Source of the DNA: Oscillospiraceae bacterium
GTDB taxonomy: Bacteria > Bacillota > Clostridia > Oscillospirales > UBA929
NCBI GenBank assembly: GCA_009777685.1
Contig: WRLJ01000048.1
Location: 1-10,012, forward strand
Length of the DNA stretch: 10,012 bases
Direction: 5' to 3'
This document shows, piece after piece, positions 1-7,898 of this stretch (position 1 is the first letter of the stretch; each line of letters opens with the position of its first letter). Made by a program: the position numbers and the translations under genes. The notes under the pieces were generated by a model, which did not search any database, was not told the origin of the DNA, and saw nothing but the letters and a program-made list of their open reading frames with translations.

Positions 1-2
1 GG

Positions 3-308
3 GCGGACAATTCCACGCCCGGCATGCCGGAGAGCTTCGCGCGGGGCGTCACGCTGGCCGACTGCACGCTCTGCCGCCCGGCCCGGCTGGAGCCGCTCAC
101 CCCGCGCACGGGGCGCGTGATCCTGCGGGAAGGAAAATATCATCAGATCAAGCGCATGATGGCCGCGTTGGGCGCGCGTGTGACCGCCATCCACCGCGTC
201 AGGATGGGGCCCCTGTGTCTGGACGAAACCCTCGAGCCCGGCCATTGGCGGAGCCTGACTGAAATTGAACAGAGTTCAATTTACGGGCTTTGTGCCGGAA
301 ATCCCTGA
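3..308 (+). CDS. rsuA: 16S rRNA pseudouridine synthase, RsuA type, C-terminal part (5' end outside window)
   Basis: This is the C-terminal part of an RsuA-family pseudouridine synthase. Members isomerise one uridine in rRNA (U516 of 16S rRNA for RsuA itself). The reading frame is open from base 3 and ends at TGA 306-308, giving about 101 visible residues. The diagnostic stretch is EGKYHQIKRMMAALG followed by V..IHRVRMG and the closing pattern LEPGHWRSLTEIE. KYHQ favours RsuA over the RluB/RluF branches, which usually carry GRNR at this position. The N-terminal S4 domain and the catalytic Asp motif (GRLD type) lie upstream of the window, so activity cannot be judged. The in-frame ATG at 24 is an internal methionine and not the true start. 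No clear hairpin terminator follows the stop. Confidence 0.88.
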   Translation, partial: ADNSTPGMPESFARGVTLADCTLCRPARLEPLTPRTGRVILREGKYHQIKRMMAALGARVTAIHRVRMGPLCLDETLEPGHWRSLTEIEQSSIYGLCAGNP

Positions 309-434
309 AAATGGCCCCGTGAAATCACCCAATATCACCTTTCCAGTGCGGCGCACGGATGATTTGTTGTTATTGTGTACAAACTTTCAGACTCATATTT
401 GGTGATATCATGGATATACGCGGGCGTTGGATTG

Positions 435-443
435 TGGTATATT
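435..443 (+). promoter_or_regulatory. possible extended -10 promoter for the ABC ATPase gene
   Basis: TGGTATATT resembles an extended -10 element (TGn plus a five-of-six match to TATAAT), about 54 bases before the start codon. No convincing -35 hexamer lies 16-18 bases upstream, which extended -10 promoters can tolerate. A 12-base perfect palindrome (CGGCGCGCGCCG, 458-469) would fall in the 5' leader. This is a weak call from sequence alone. Confidence 0.3.
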
Positions 444-496
444 GATAAAGATTCATACGGCGCGCGCCGCGCCGCACATATCTAAGGAGGTAGCCT

Positions 497-1609
497 ATGT
501 CCAGTGTGACCTTGAAGGGTTTGTACAAAAAGTACCCCGGCGGCGTTGTGGCGGTTTCCGACTTCAATCTGGATATCGCCGACAAGGAGTTCATTATTCT
601 GGTCGGTCCTTCCGGCTGCGGCAAGTCCACCACGCTCCGCATGGTGGCCGGTCTGGAGGAAATTACGGAAGGCGAGCTGTATATTGACTCAACCCTCGTC
701 AACGACACTCCGCCCAAGGACCGCGACATCGCGATGGTGTTCCAGAACTACGCTCTGTATCCGCACATGTCCGTGTTCGAGAACATGGCGTTCGGTCTGC
801 GCCTGCGCAAAACGCCCAAGGACGAAATCAAGCGCCGCGTGGAAGAGGCCGCCAAGATACTGGAGATCGAGCATCTGCTCGACCGCAAGCCGAAGGCCCT
901 GTCCGGCGGTCAGCGCCAGCGCGTCGCGCTGGGCCGCGCCATCGTCCGCAACCCGAAGGTCTTCCTGCTTGACGAGCCGCTGAGTAACCTCGACGCCAAG
1001 CTGCGCGCCCAGATGCGCACGGAGCTGACCAAGCTGCATCAGCGTCTGGCGACCACGTTCATCTACGTGACCCACGATCAGATCGAGGCCATGACGATGG
1101 GCACGCGCATCGTCGTCATGAAGGACGGCTTTATCCAGCAGATCTCCTCGCCGCAGGTGCTGTATGATACGCCTGTCAATCTGTTCGTGGCCGGCTTTAT
1201 CGGCTCCCCGCAGATGAACTTTGCCGACGCCACCGTCCTCGACGAAGGCGGCGTGACCTATCTCCAGTTCGGCGAGAGCAAAATCGCTCTGCCCGAAGCC
1301 AAGGGCCGCAAGCCCGAGGTGCTGGCCTACGCGGGCCGCGAGGTCATTTTGGGCATCCGCCCCGAATGCATCCACGACGAGGAAATGTTCCTGACCCAGT
1401 TCCCGGATTCGTTGGTCAAGATGACCGTCGATGTCGTGGAGGCCATGGGCAACGAGACGTATCTGTACATGAATTCCGACGGGCGCAACTTCACCGCGCG
1501 CGTTTCCAACCGCTCCAGCGCCAAGGCCAACGACGTCATCAAGGTCGCCTTCGACGCCAAGCGCATCCACCTGTTCGACAAGGAGACCGAGCGCACGATC
1601 ACCAACTAA
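497..1609 (+). CDS. ugpC: ABC transporter ATP-binding protein, MsmX/UgpC/MalK type
   Basis: This 370-residue ATPase is of the carbohydrate-importer (CUT1) class and would power uptake of sugars or glycerol-phosphate-like substrates from the cytoplasmic face of the membrane. Motifs are complete: Walker A GPSGCGKST (37-45), Q-loop Q83, signature LSGGQ (135-139), Walker B VFLLDEP (155-161), D-loop SNLD (163-166) and H-loop H193. Residues from about 235 to the end form the MalK-like OB/TOBE regulatory domain. The length is normal for the family. The start is fixed by AAGGAGG at 484-490, six bases before the ATG. No permease or solute-binding gene lies next to it, so it is probably a shared ATPase serving several sugar importers, as MsmX does in Bacillus subtilis. 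The exact partners and substrate cannot be read from the sequence. Confidence 0.95.
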   Translation: MSSVTLKGLYKKYPGGVVAVSDFNLDIADKEFIILVGPSGCGKSTTLRMVAGLEEITEGELYIDSTLVNDTPPKDRDIAMVFQNYALYPHMSVFENMAFGLRLRKTPKDEIKRRVEEAAKILEIEHLLDRKPKALSGGQRQRVALGRAIVRNPKVFLLDEPLSNLDAKLRAQMRTELTKLHQRLATTFIYVTHDQIEAMTMGTRIVVMKDGFIQQISSPQVLYDTPVNLFVAGFIGSPQMNFADATVLDEGGVTYLQFGESKIALPEAKGRKPEVLAYAGREVILGIRPECIHDEEMFLTQFPDSLVKMTVDVVEAMGNETYLYMNSDGRNFTARVSNRSSAKANDVIKVAFDAKRIHLFDKETERTITN

Positions 1610-1690
1610 GGGCGGCTGAAAAAACTTCACAGCGCGGCTGAGCCGCGGTTTCACGGCCCCGCCGGGGATGGCTCCGCAACCGAATACGGC

Positions 1691-1727
1691 ACGCGCGCGG
1701 GGATCCCCCCGTGCGCGTACTTTATTG
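1691..1727 (+). terminator. rho-independent terminator after the ABC ATPase gene
   Basis: A 12-bp stem (1691-1702 with 1707-1718, one G-T pair) encloses a 4-base loop ATCC and is followed by ACTTTATT. It lies 81 bases after the ATPase stop codon and just before the next promoter. Two smaller GC hairpins (1633-1647 and 1657-1667) lie between the stop codon and this stem. Confidence 0.7.
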
Positions 1728-1741
1728 GACGTTTGCCGTGG

Positions 1742-1770
1742 TTGACTTTCCCCCGCGTTGGTAGTATAAT
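1742..1770 (+). promoter_or_regulatory. sigma-A type promoter of the methyltransferase gene
   Basis: TTGACT (1742-1747) and TATAAT (1765-1770) are separated by exactly 17 bases, close to the housekeeping consensus. Transcription would start near 1777. This leaves about 42 bases of leader before the preferred ATG at 1819. The promoter directly follows the previous terminator, so this gene is probably its own transcription unit. Confidence 0.85.
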
Positions 1771-1818
1771 CAAGAAGACATATCCATCTTGCGTACTTTG
1801 GAAAGGTCGGGTGCCCAA

Positions 1819-2571
1819 ATGAAAAAGATTTACATCCCCATGATCCGCTACGGGGACAAGGATTTTGACGAGGCGTTTCTGGGCTGGGGATTCCAAAACG
1901 TGGAGGAACAAGTCCAGACCGGAAAGAATATCCTGAACATCATCCGCCGCAAGGACTTGAATATCCTCGACCTCGGCTGCGGTGTGGGCAACTACCACCG
2001 GGCCTGGACGGAAGAGGGGCACAAGGTCACCGGCGTGGATTTCTCGGAGACGTTTATCTTTCTGGCCGGCAATACCAACCCCGGCGTCACCTACATCAAC
2101 GAAAACTATTACGACGTGGAGTACGAGGCGGAGTTTGACCTGGTCACCCTGATTGACATTCCGCTGGAGGACGACGACATCGCGCGCGTGGCCTACAACG
2201 CCCTGAAGCCCGGCGGCAGCTTTGTCTTTCAGGCGGCCAACCCCAAGTACCAGCACGCGCGTGGCCCGCTGACGCAGAACAACCGAGCCTGGAAGGAAAA
2301 CGAGGACCGCACCTTCCTGCTCACGCGCAACGAGTACAACGAGGACATTGACCGCTGGGAGTATGAGGAGTGGCATTTGAACATCGAAAAGAACGAGATC
2401 GAGATTGAACACAGCTTTGCGCGCAATCTCTCCTACTCGCGCATGGTGGATATTCTGCTGAGCGTGGGCTTTGCCTCCATCAGCTTTCTGGACGGCAGCG
2501 GCCGCGCTTACGACACGGGCAGCGACACCCTTTCGAGCTATTTCTGCGTGGCGTACAAAGGCGAGTATTGA
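1819..2571 (+). CDS. class I SAM-dependent methyltransferase, substrate unknown
   Basis: This 250-residue protein has a Rossmann-type SAM-binding domain. Motif I is DLGCGVGN (51-58), preceded by hydrophobic NIL. The strand-2 acidic residue is D74 in VTGVDFS, a strand-4 segment is FDLVTLIDIP (106-115), and the post-strand-4 turn is ALKPGGSFVF (128-137). The C-terminal third (about 150-250) is rich in charged and aromatic residues and probably forms the substrate lid. It resembles small-molecule methyltransferases (Methyltransf_11/25 type), but nothing in the sequence names the acceptor. The ATG at 1819 is preferred because GGAAAGG (1800-1806) lies upstream of it. An in-frame TTG at 1789 would add 10 residues, but it sits about 12 bases after the predicted transcription start with no ribosome binding site. 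It is a single-gene unit with its own promoter and a terminator shared with the convergent hsp20. Confidence 0.85.
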   Translation: MKKIYIPMIRYGDKDFDEAFLGWGFQNVEEQVQTGKNILNIIRRKDLNILDLGCGVGNYHRAWTEEGHKVTGVDFSETFIFLAGNTNPGVTYINENYYDVEYEAEFDLVTLIDIPLEDDDIARVAYNALKPGGSFVFQAANPKYQHARGPLTQNNRAWKENEDRTFLLTRNEYNEDIDRWEYEEWHLNIEKNEIEIEHSFARNLSYSRMVDILLSVGFASISFLDGSGRAYDTGSDTLSSYFCVAYKGEY

Positions 2572-2582
2572 TTGTTCCGCCC

Positions 2583-2630
2583 AAAAACGTCTCCCCGCCG
2601 TCCAGAGACGGCGGGGAGACGTTCCGTTTT
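2583..2630. terminator. bidirectional terminator between the methyltransferase gene and hsp20
   Basis: A perfect 17-bp stem (2586-2602 with 2607-2623) has a 4-base loop CAGA. On the minus strand it is followed directly by a run of Ts (A-run 2583-2587 on plus). On the plus strand it is followed by CCGTTTT. It starts 15 bases after the methyltransferase stop and 7 bases after the hsp20 stop, so it serves both convergent genes. Confidence 0.9.
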
Positions 2631-3073
2631 CAGCCGATTTCGATCCGGCTGCTTTTGGGTTGCCTGACAGCCTTGGGAACCGTGACGGTCAGCACACCGT
2701 TTTCCAGATTGGCGGCCGCGCCGTCCGCGGCGGCATCCTTGAGGAACATACTGCGGCGCATGGATACGCCGCGGCGTTCGCGGTGGATATAGCCCCCCTG
2801 TTCCTCCTCCTCCTGCTCGCCGCGCGTCACATCAATGGTCAGGACGCCTTCGTTCAGATCCAGGCTCACGGCCTCCCTCGGGACGCCGGGCAGGTCGGCG
2901 TCCACGATGTACGCCTCGCCGTTTTCCCGAATGTCCACGCGGAACGCTCCGCCCGGTCCGGAAACCTCCCGGCTCGAGGTGAAGAACGGATCGTTGAAAA
3001 AGTCGTTCAACATGGTGTCGAACAGGCTGCTCGGGCTTATGCCCCGGTTGTAGATGCGCATCAGATTTGACAT
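2630..3073 (-). CDS. hsp20: Hsp20/alpha-crystallin small heat-shock protein
   Basis: This is a 147-residue ATP-independent holdase chaperone that binds unfolding proteins in the cytoplasm and forms oligomers. The N-terminal arm (1-42) contains LFDTMLNDFFNDPFF, typical of bacterial Hsp20. The alpha-crystallin domain runs from about 44 to 135, with ADLPGV (59-64) and the signature NGVLTVTVPK (125-134). The tail ends in an IEI (IxI) motif at 144-146, used for oligomer contacts. The loop EQEEEEQGG (86-94) is unusually acidic. The start is the ATG at 3073, preceded by AAAGGAG with 8 bases of spacing. A longer frame to 3118 would read through the operator and has no ribosome binding site. A CIRCE operator and a sigma-A promoter lie immediately upstream, so HrcA repression with heat induction is expected. 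Confidence 0.95.
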   Translation of the reverse strand: MSNLMRIYNRGISPSSLFDTMLNDFFNDPFFTSSREVSGPGGAFRVDIRENGEAYIVDADLPGVPREAVSLDLNEGVLTIDVTRGEQEEEEQGGYIHRERRGVSMRRSMFLKDAAADGAAANLENGVLTVTVPKAVRQPKSSRIEIG

Positions 3074-3101
3074 GCCAACAACTCCTTTGAATTTTTTATT
3101 T

Positions 3102-3128
3102 TTAGCACTCTGGCCCATCGAGTGCTAA
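3102..3128 (-). promoter_or_regulatory. CIRCE operator (HrcA binding site) of hsp20
   Basis: A perfect inverted repeat, TTAGCACTC at 3102-3110 and GAGTGCTAA at 3120-3128, is separated by 9 bases. This is exactly the CIRCE consensus recognised by the repressor HrcA. It begins 7 bases after the -10 box of the hsp20 promoter, so it covers the predicted transcription start, and it ends 28 bases before the start codon. CIRCE is best known from groESL and dnaK operons. Confidence 0.97.
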
Positions 3129-3135
3129 CACCGTT

Positions 3136-3163
3136 ATTGTAACATACCCGTCTATTTTGTCAA
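3136..3163 (-). promoter_or_regulatory. sigma-A type promoter of hsp20
   Basis: Read on the minus strand, TTGACA (3163-3158) and TACAAT (3141-3136) are separated by 16 bases. The -35 box is a perfect consensus. The predicted start at about 3129 abuts the CIRCE element, which is the usual layout for HrcA repression. Confidence 0.88.
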
Positions 3164-3238
3164 TAGAATAGAAATTTTTTAACATTTTGTTTACAAACAG
3201 GACATACTTTGTTTTTCGCGGCCCGGCTGTTCCAGGAC

Positions 3239-3265
3239 TTGCACATTCGCGTGAGATGTGATAAA
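3239..3265 (+). promoter_or_regulatory. probable promoter of the purH-purD-DHH-exoA operon
   Basis: TTGCAC (3239-3244) and GATAAA (3260-3265) are 15 bases apart, and TG at 3257-3258 would form an extended -10. Transcription would begin near 3272, only about 20 bases before the purH ATG. This leaves no room for a leader riboswitch. The match is moderate and the spacing short. No operator such as a PurBox was recognised. Confidence 0.5.
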
Positions 3266-3291
3266 CTGATCCTTAAGGGAGGGGCGTCAGG

Positions 3292-4823
<1,532 letters not shown>

Positions 4824-4824
<1 letters not shown>

Positions 4825-6098
4825 TGCGGGTTCTGGTCACCGGCGGCGGGGGCCGCGAGCACGCCGTGCTGTGGAAGCTCAGTCAAAGCCCGCGCGTGAG
4901 CCGGCTGTACTGCGCGCCGGGCAACGGCGGCATCGCGGAAATCGCCGAATGCGTGCCCATCCGGGCCACGGACGTGGAGGCCCTGACGGCCTTTGCCGCG
5001 CGGGAGGGCATCGGGCTGTGCGCCGTCACCAGCGACGACCCGCAGGCGGCGGGACTGGTGGACGCCATGCGGCAGGCCGGCATCGCCGCGTTCGGCTGCA
5101 CCCAGGCCGCCGCGCGGATCGAGTCGTCGAAAATCTTCGCCAAGGATTTGATGCGAAAATACGGCATCCCCACGGCGCGCTACGAGAGCTTTGACCGTTT
5201 GGAGGACGCCCTGGCCTGTATTCAGACCCGCCCCGCCCCGATGGTCGTCAAGGCCGACGGGCTGGCGCTGGGCAAGGGCGCGGTCGTCGCCCGGACGCGG
5301 GAGGACGCGGAGTGGGCCGCGCGGGACATGATGGAACACGGCCGCTTCGGCGGCGCGGGCCGCCGCGTGGTCATTGAGGACTATATGGAGGGCCGCGAGG
5401 TCACGGTAATGGTCTTTACAGACGGCTCCGCGTTTGCGGAAATGCCGCCCTGCCGCGACCATAAGCGGATCGGGGACGGCGACACGGGGCCGAACACCGG
5501 CGGCATGGGCGCGTTCAGCCCCGTGCCGGACTACACGCCGGAGATCGCCGCGCGCGCGCGGCGCGAGATTTTCGAGCCGACCCTGGCGGCCATGCGCGCC
5601 GATGGTTGCCCCTTTACCGGCGTGCTGTACTTTGAGATGATGCTGACGGCGGACGGCCCGAAAATCATCGAGTACAACGCCCGCTTCGGCGATCCGGAGG
5701 CGCAGGTCGTCCTGCCGCTTCTGGAGACGGACCTGCTGGACATCTTTGAGGCTGTGGCCGGGGGCCGGCTGGACCCGGAGAGCGTCCGCTTCCGGGACAA
5801 GGCCTGCGCCATTGTGGTCGCCGCCAGCCGCGGATATCCCGGCGCGCCGGACACGGGGCATGAGATCGAAGGGCTGGACGCCCTGAGCGGGGACGTTTTG
5901 GCGTTCCACGCCGGAACGAAACGCCGCTCGGACGGCGGCGGGCGGCGGTATGAAAACAGCGGCGGGCGCGTTTTGGGCGTTTGCGCGGCGGGGGATACGC
6001 TGCCGGACGCGCTGGAGCGGGTTTATGCGAATATTCACAAAATCCGGTTTGAGGGCATACACTTCCGGAATGATATCGGCAGGAGGGATACGCGGTGA
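4824..6098 (+). CDS. purD: phosphoribosylamine--glycine ligase (GAR synthetase)
   Basis: This enzyme joins glycine to phosphoribosylamine using ATP, the second step of purine synthesis. The 424 residues match the family. The N-terminal domain starts MRVLVTGGGGREHA. The ATP-grasp region shows SSKIFAKDLM (101-110), VVKADGLALGKGAVV (141-155), DHKRIGDGDTGPNTGGMGA (212-230) and YNARFGDPEAQVVLPLL, and the C-terminal domain contains GYPGAPDTG. At 68-74, where many PurD proteins have a GPE-containing loop, this one has VTSDDPQ. The ATG overlaps the purH stop and has no strong ribosome binding site of its own, so coupling to purH translation is likely. Its last bases overlap the next gene by four (GTGA). 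It is among the most GC-rich stretches of the window. Confidence 0.98.
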
Positions 6099-7012
6099 GA
6101 CTATTGACACGCAGCGATTTTGACGGATTGGTGTGCGGCGCGTTGCTCAAGCACCTGAAGGTCATCGACACATGGACGTTCGTGCATCCAAAGGATATGC
6201 AGGACGGCAAGGTCCCGGTCACGCCGGACGACGTGCTGGCCAACATCCCATACGCGGAAGGCTGCGGCATGTGGTTTGACCACCACGCCACGGAGATCGA
6301 GCGCATCGGAAAGGACTTTCTGGCCCCCGGCGATTGCCGGCCGGCCCCGTCCGCCGCCCGCGTGATTTACGAGTATTACGACGGCGAGGCGAAGATGCCG
6401 CATTTTTCCTCGCTGGTCGAGGCTTGCGACCGCGTGGACTCCGGCAACCTGACGGCGGACGAGGTGCTCAACCCCAAGGGCGGCGTCCTGCTGGGATTTA
6501 TCATGGACCCGCGCACGGGTCTGGGGCGTTTCCGCGATTTCACCATTTCCAACTACGAGCTGATGGTGCGCCTGCTGGACGCCTGCTCGACAATGACCAT
6601 CGACGAGATTTTGGAAATCCCCGACGTAAAGGAGCGCACGCAGCTGTTTCTGGAGCAGAGCGCGCGGTTTAAGGACATGGTGCTGGCCCGCACGCAGATT
6701 TTCGGCAACGTGATCGTCACGGACCTGCGCGGCGAGGAGACGATCTTCGCGGGCAACCGCTTTATGGTCTACAGCCTGTTCCCGCAGGGCAACGTCTCGC
6801 TGTGGGTGGTGGACGGGCGCGCCAAGCTCAACGTGCCCATCGCCATCGGCTACAGCATCCTCAACCGCACCTGCAAGGCCCACATCGGGCGGATATGCTT
6901 CCGCTACGGCGGCGGCGGCCACCAGCAAGTGGGGACGTGCCAGATTCCCTACGAGGACGCCGACCGCGTCATCGGGGAAATCACGGAGCTGCTGAAGGAA
7001 GCGTCGCATTAG
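6095..7012 (+). CDS. DHH-family phosphoesterase (exopolyphosphatase-like), substrate unknown
   Basis: This 305-residue protein belongs to the DHH superfamily of metal-dependent phosphoesterases, which includes exopolyphosphatases, NrnA/GdpP nucleases and RecJ. The metal-binding motifs are all visible: SDFDG (7-11), DHH (62-64) and the Asp of ACDRVDSG (110-117). The C-terminal substrate domain ends in a DHHA1-like glycine motif, GGGGHQQVG (272-280). No membrane segment or extra domain is seen. The start is GTG at 6095, supported by AGGAGG (6081-6086) eight bases upstream. It overlaps the purD stop by four bases, so it is translated with the purine genes. Possible substrates include short oligonucleotides, polyphosphate, pAp or a nucleotide messenger. 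Catalytic residues look intact, but the sequence does not choose between these. Confidence 0.88.
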   Translation: MRLLTRSDFDGLVCGALLKHLKVIDTWTFVHPKDMQDGKVPVTPDDVLANIPYAEGCGMWFDHHATEIERIGKDFLAPGDCRPAPSAARVIYEYYDGEAKMPHFSSLVEACDRVDSGNLTADEVLNPKGGVLLGFIMDPRTGLGRFRDFTISNYELMVRLLDACSTMTIDEILEIPDVKERTQLFLEQSARFKDMVLARTQIFGNVIVTDLRGEETIFAGNRFMVYSLFPQGNVSLWVVDGRAKLNVPIAIGYSILNRTCKAHIGRICFRYGGGGHQQVGTCQIPYEDADRVIGEITELLKEASH

Positions 7013-7053
7013 GGCGGCGTTCCCCATACATGCGGCACAAGGGATGATATACC

Positions 7054-7812
7054 ATGCTCCTGATCTCATGGAATGTCAACGGAATCCGCGCCTGCCGCGC
7101 CAAGGGCTTTGACGAAGCCCTGCGCGCGTGGGGCGCGGATATCGTATGCTTGCAGGAGGTCAAGGCCCGGCGCGAGCAGGTGGAGGATTGGAACCCGGAG
7201 GACATGGGGTATCATGTCTATTGGCATCCCGCCGAACGGCCCGGCTACTCCGGGACCGCCGTGCTGACCCGGCGCGCGCCGCTCTCTGCGCGGTATGACA
7301 TGGAGGGCCACACCGGAGAGGGCCGCATCCTCACGCTGGAGCTTGAGGACTTTTTCCTGGTCAACACCTACACGCCCAACGCCCAGCGCGAGCTGACGCG
7401 GCTGGAGTACCGCCTGGTCTGGCAGGATGCGTTCCGGGCGCACCTGACTGCGCTGGACGCGGAAAAGCCGGTCCTCGTCTGCGGCGATCTGAACGTGGCC
7501 CACCAGGAGATCGACATCGCCCGCCCGAAGGCCAACCGTCGGAACGCGGGCTTCACCGACGAGGAGCGCGGCAAAATGACCGATCTCCTCGGCGCGGGCT
7601 TCGCCGACACGTTCCGCGCGCTGTATCCCGGCCGCCGCGACGCGTATACGTGGTGGAGCTATATGGGCGGCGCGCGGGCCAGAAACATCGGCTGGCGCAT
7701 CGACTATTTCCTGGCGTCCCACCGCCTGATGCCCCGCGTGGAGGACGCGATGATCTACCCGGAGACAGAAGGAAGCGACCACTGCCCGGTGGGGATGCGG
7801 TTGATTGGGTAG
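7054..7812 (+). CDS. exoA: exodeoxyribonuclease III / AP endonuclease
   Basis: This is a member of the exonuclease III (XthA/ExoA) branch of the EEP nuclease family. It cleaves DNA at abasic sites and trims 3' blocked ends during base-excision repair. The 252 residues fit the family. Active-site motifs are complete: WNVNGIR (6-12) with metal-linked N7, LQEVK (33-37) with E35, NTYTPN (104-109) with Y106, CGDLNVAH (143-150) with D145 and N147, WRIDYFL (214-220) with D217, and SDHCPVG (241-247) with D242/H243. A weak ribosome binding site AAGGGATG lies at 7039-7046. It begins 41 bases after the DHH gene with no terminator between, and is followed by a strong terminator, so it closes the purH operon. 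Why a repair nuclease sits with purine genes is not evident. Confidence 0.96.
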   Translation: MLLISWNVNGIRACRAKGFDEALRAWGADIVCLQEVKARREQVEDWNPEDMGYHVYWHPAERPGYSGTAVLTRRAPLSARYDMEGHTGEGRILTLELEDFFLVNTYTPNAQRELTRLEYRLVWQDAFRAHLTALDAEKPVLVCGDLNVAHQEIDIARPKANRRNAGFTDEERGKMTDLLGAGFADTFRALYPGRRDAYTWWSYMGGARARNIGWRIDYFLASHRLMPRVEDAMIYPETEGSDHCPVGMRLIG

Positions 7813-7833
7813 GACGATTGCCCTTACACACCA

Positions 7834-7873
7834 CAGCGGCCAGGCGTTACGGCCTGACCGCTGCGGGTTTTTT
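7834..7873 (+). terminator. rho-independent terminator of the purH-exoA operon
   Basis: A 12-bp stem (7834-7845 with 7852-7863, one C-A mismatch) encloses a 6-base loop, followed by CGGG and six Ts (7868-7873). It starts 21 bases after the exoA stop. It lacks a T-run in the minus direction, so it serves the plus strand only. Confidence 0.88.
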
Positions 7874-7898
7874 ATGAAGATAATGCCTTATCCCGCGG

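Noticed and set aside
689..1654. A 321-codon minus-strand open frame over the ABC ATPase gene
   Set aside because: The plus-strand gene has every ABC motif and a strong ribosome binding site. The antisense frame is His/Gly/Val-rich noise.
2471..3070. A 199-codon plus-strand open frame over hsp20
   Set aside because: It crosses the bidirectional terminator and is antisense to a clear Hsp20 protein.
3074..3118. N-terminal extension of hsp20 to an upstream ATG at 3118
   Set aside because: It would place part of the CIRCE operator inside the coding sequence and has no ribosome binding site. The ATG at 3073 has AAAGGAG.
3181..3291. A riboswitch (for example ZTP or purine type) before purH
   Set aside because: The likely transcription start is only about 20 bases before the ATG, and no conserved riboswitch core was seen.
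6101..7069. Minus-strand open frame over the DHH gene (and a similar one at 7066-7782 over exoA)
   Set aside because: Both are shadows of plus-strand genes with complete catalytic motifs.
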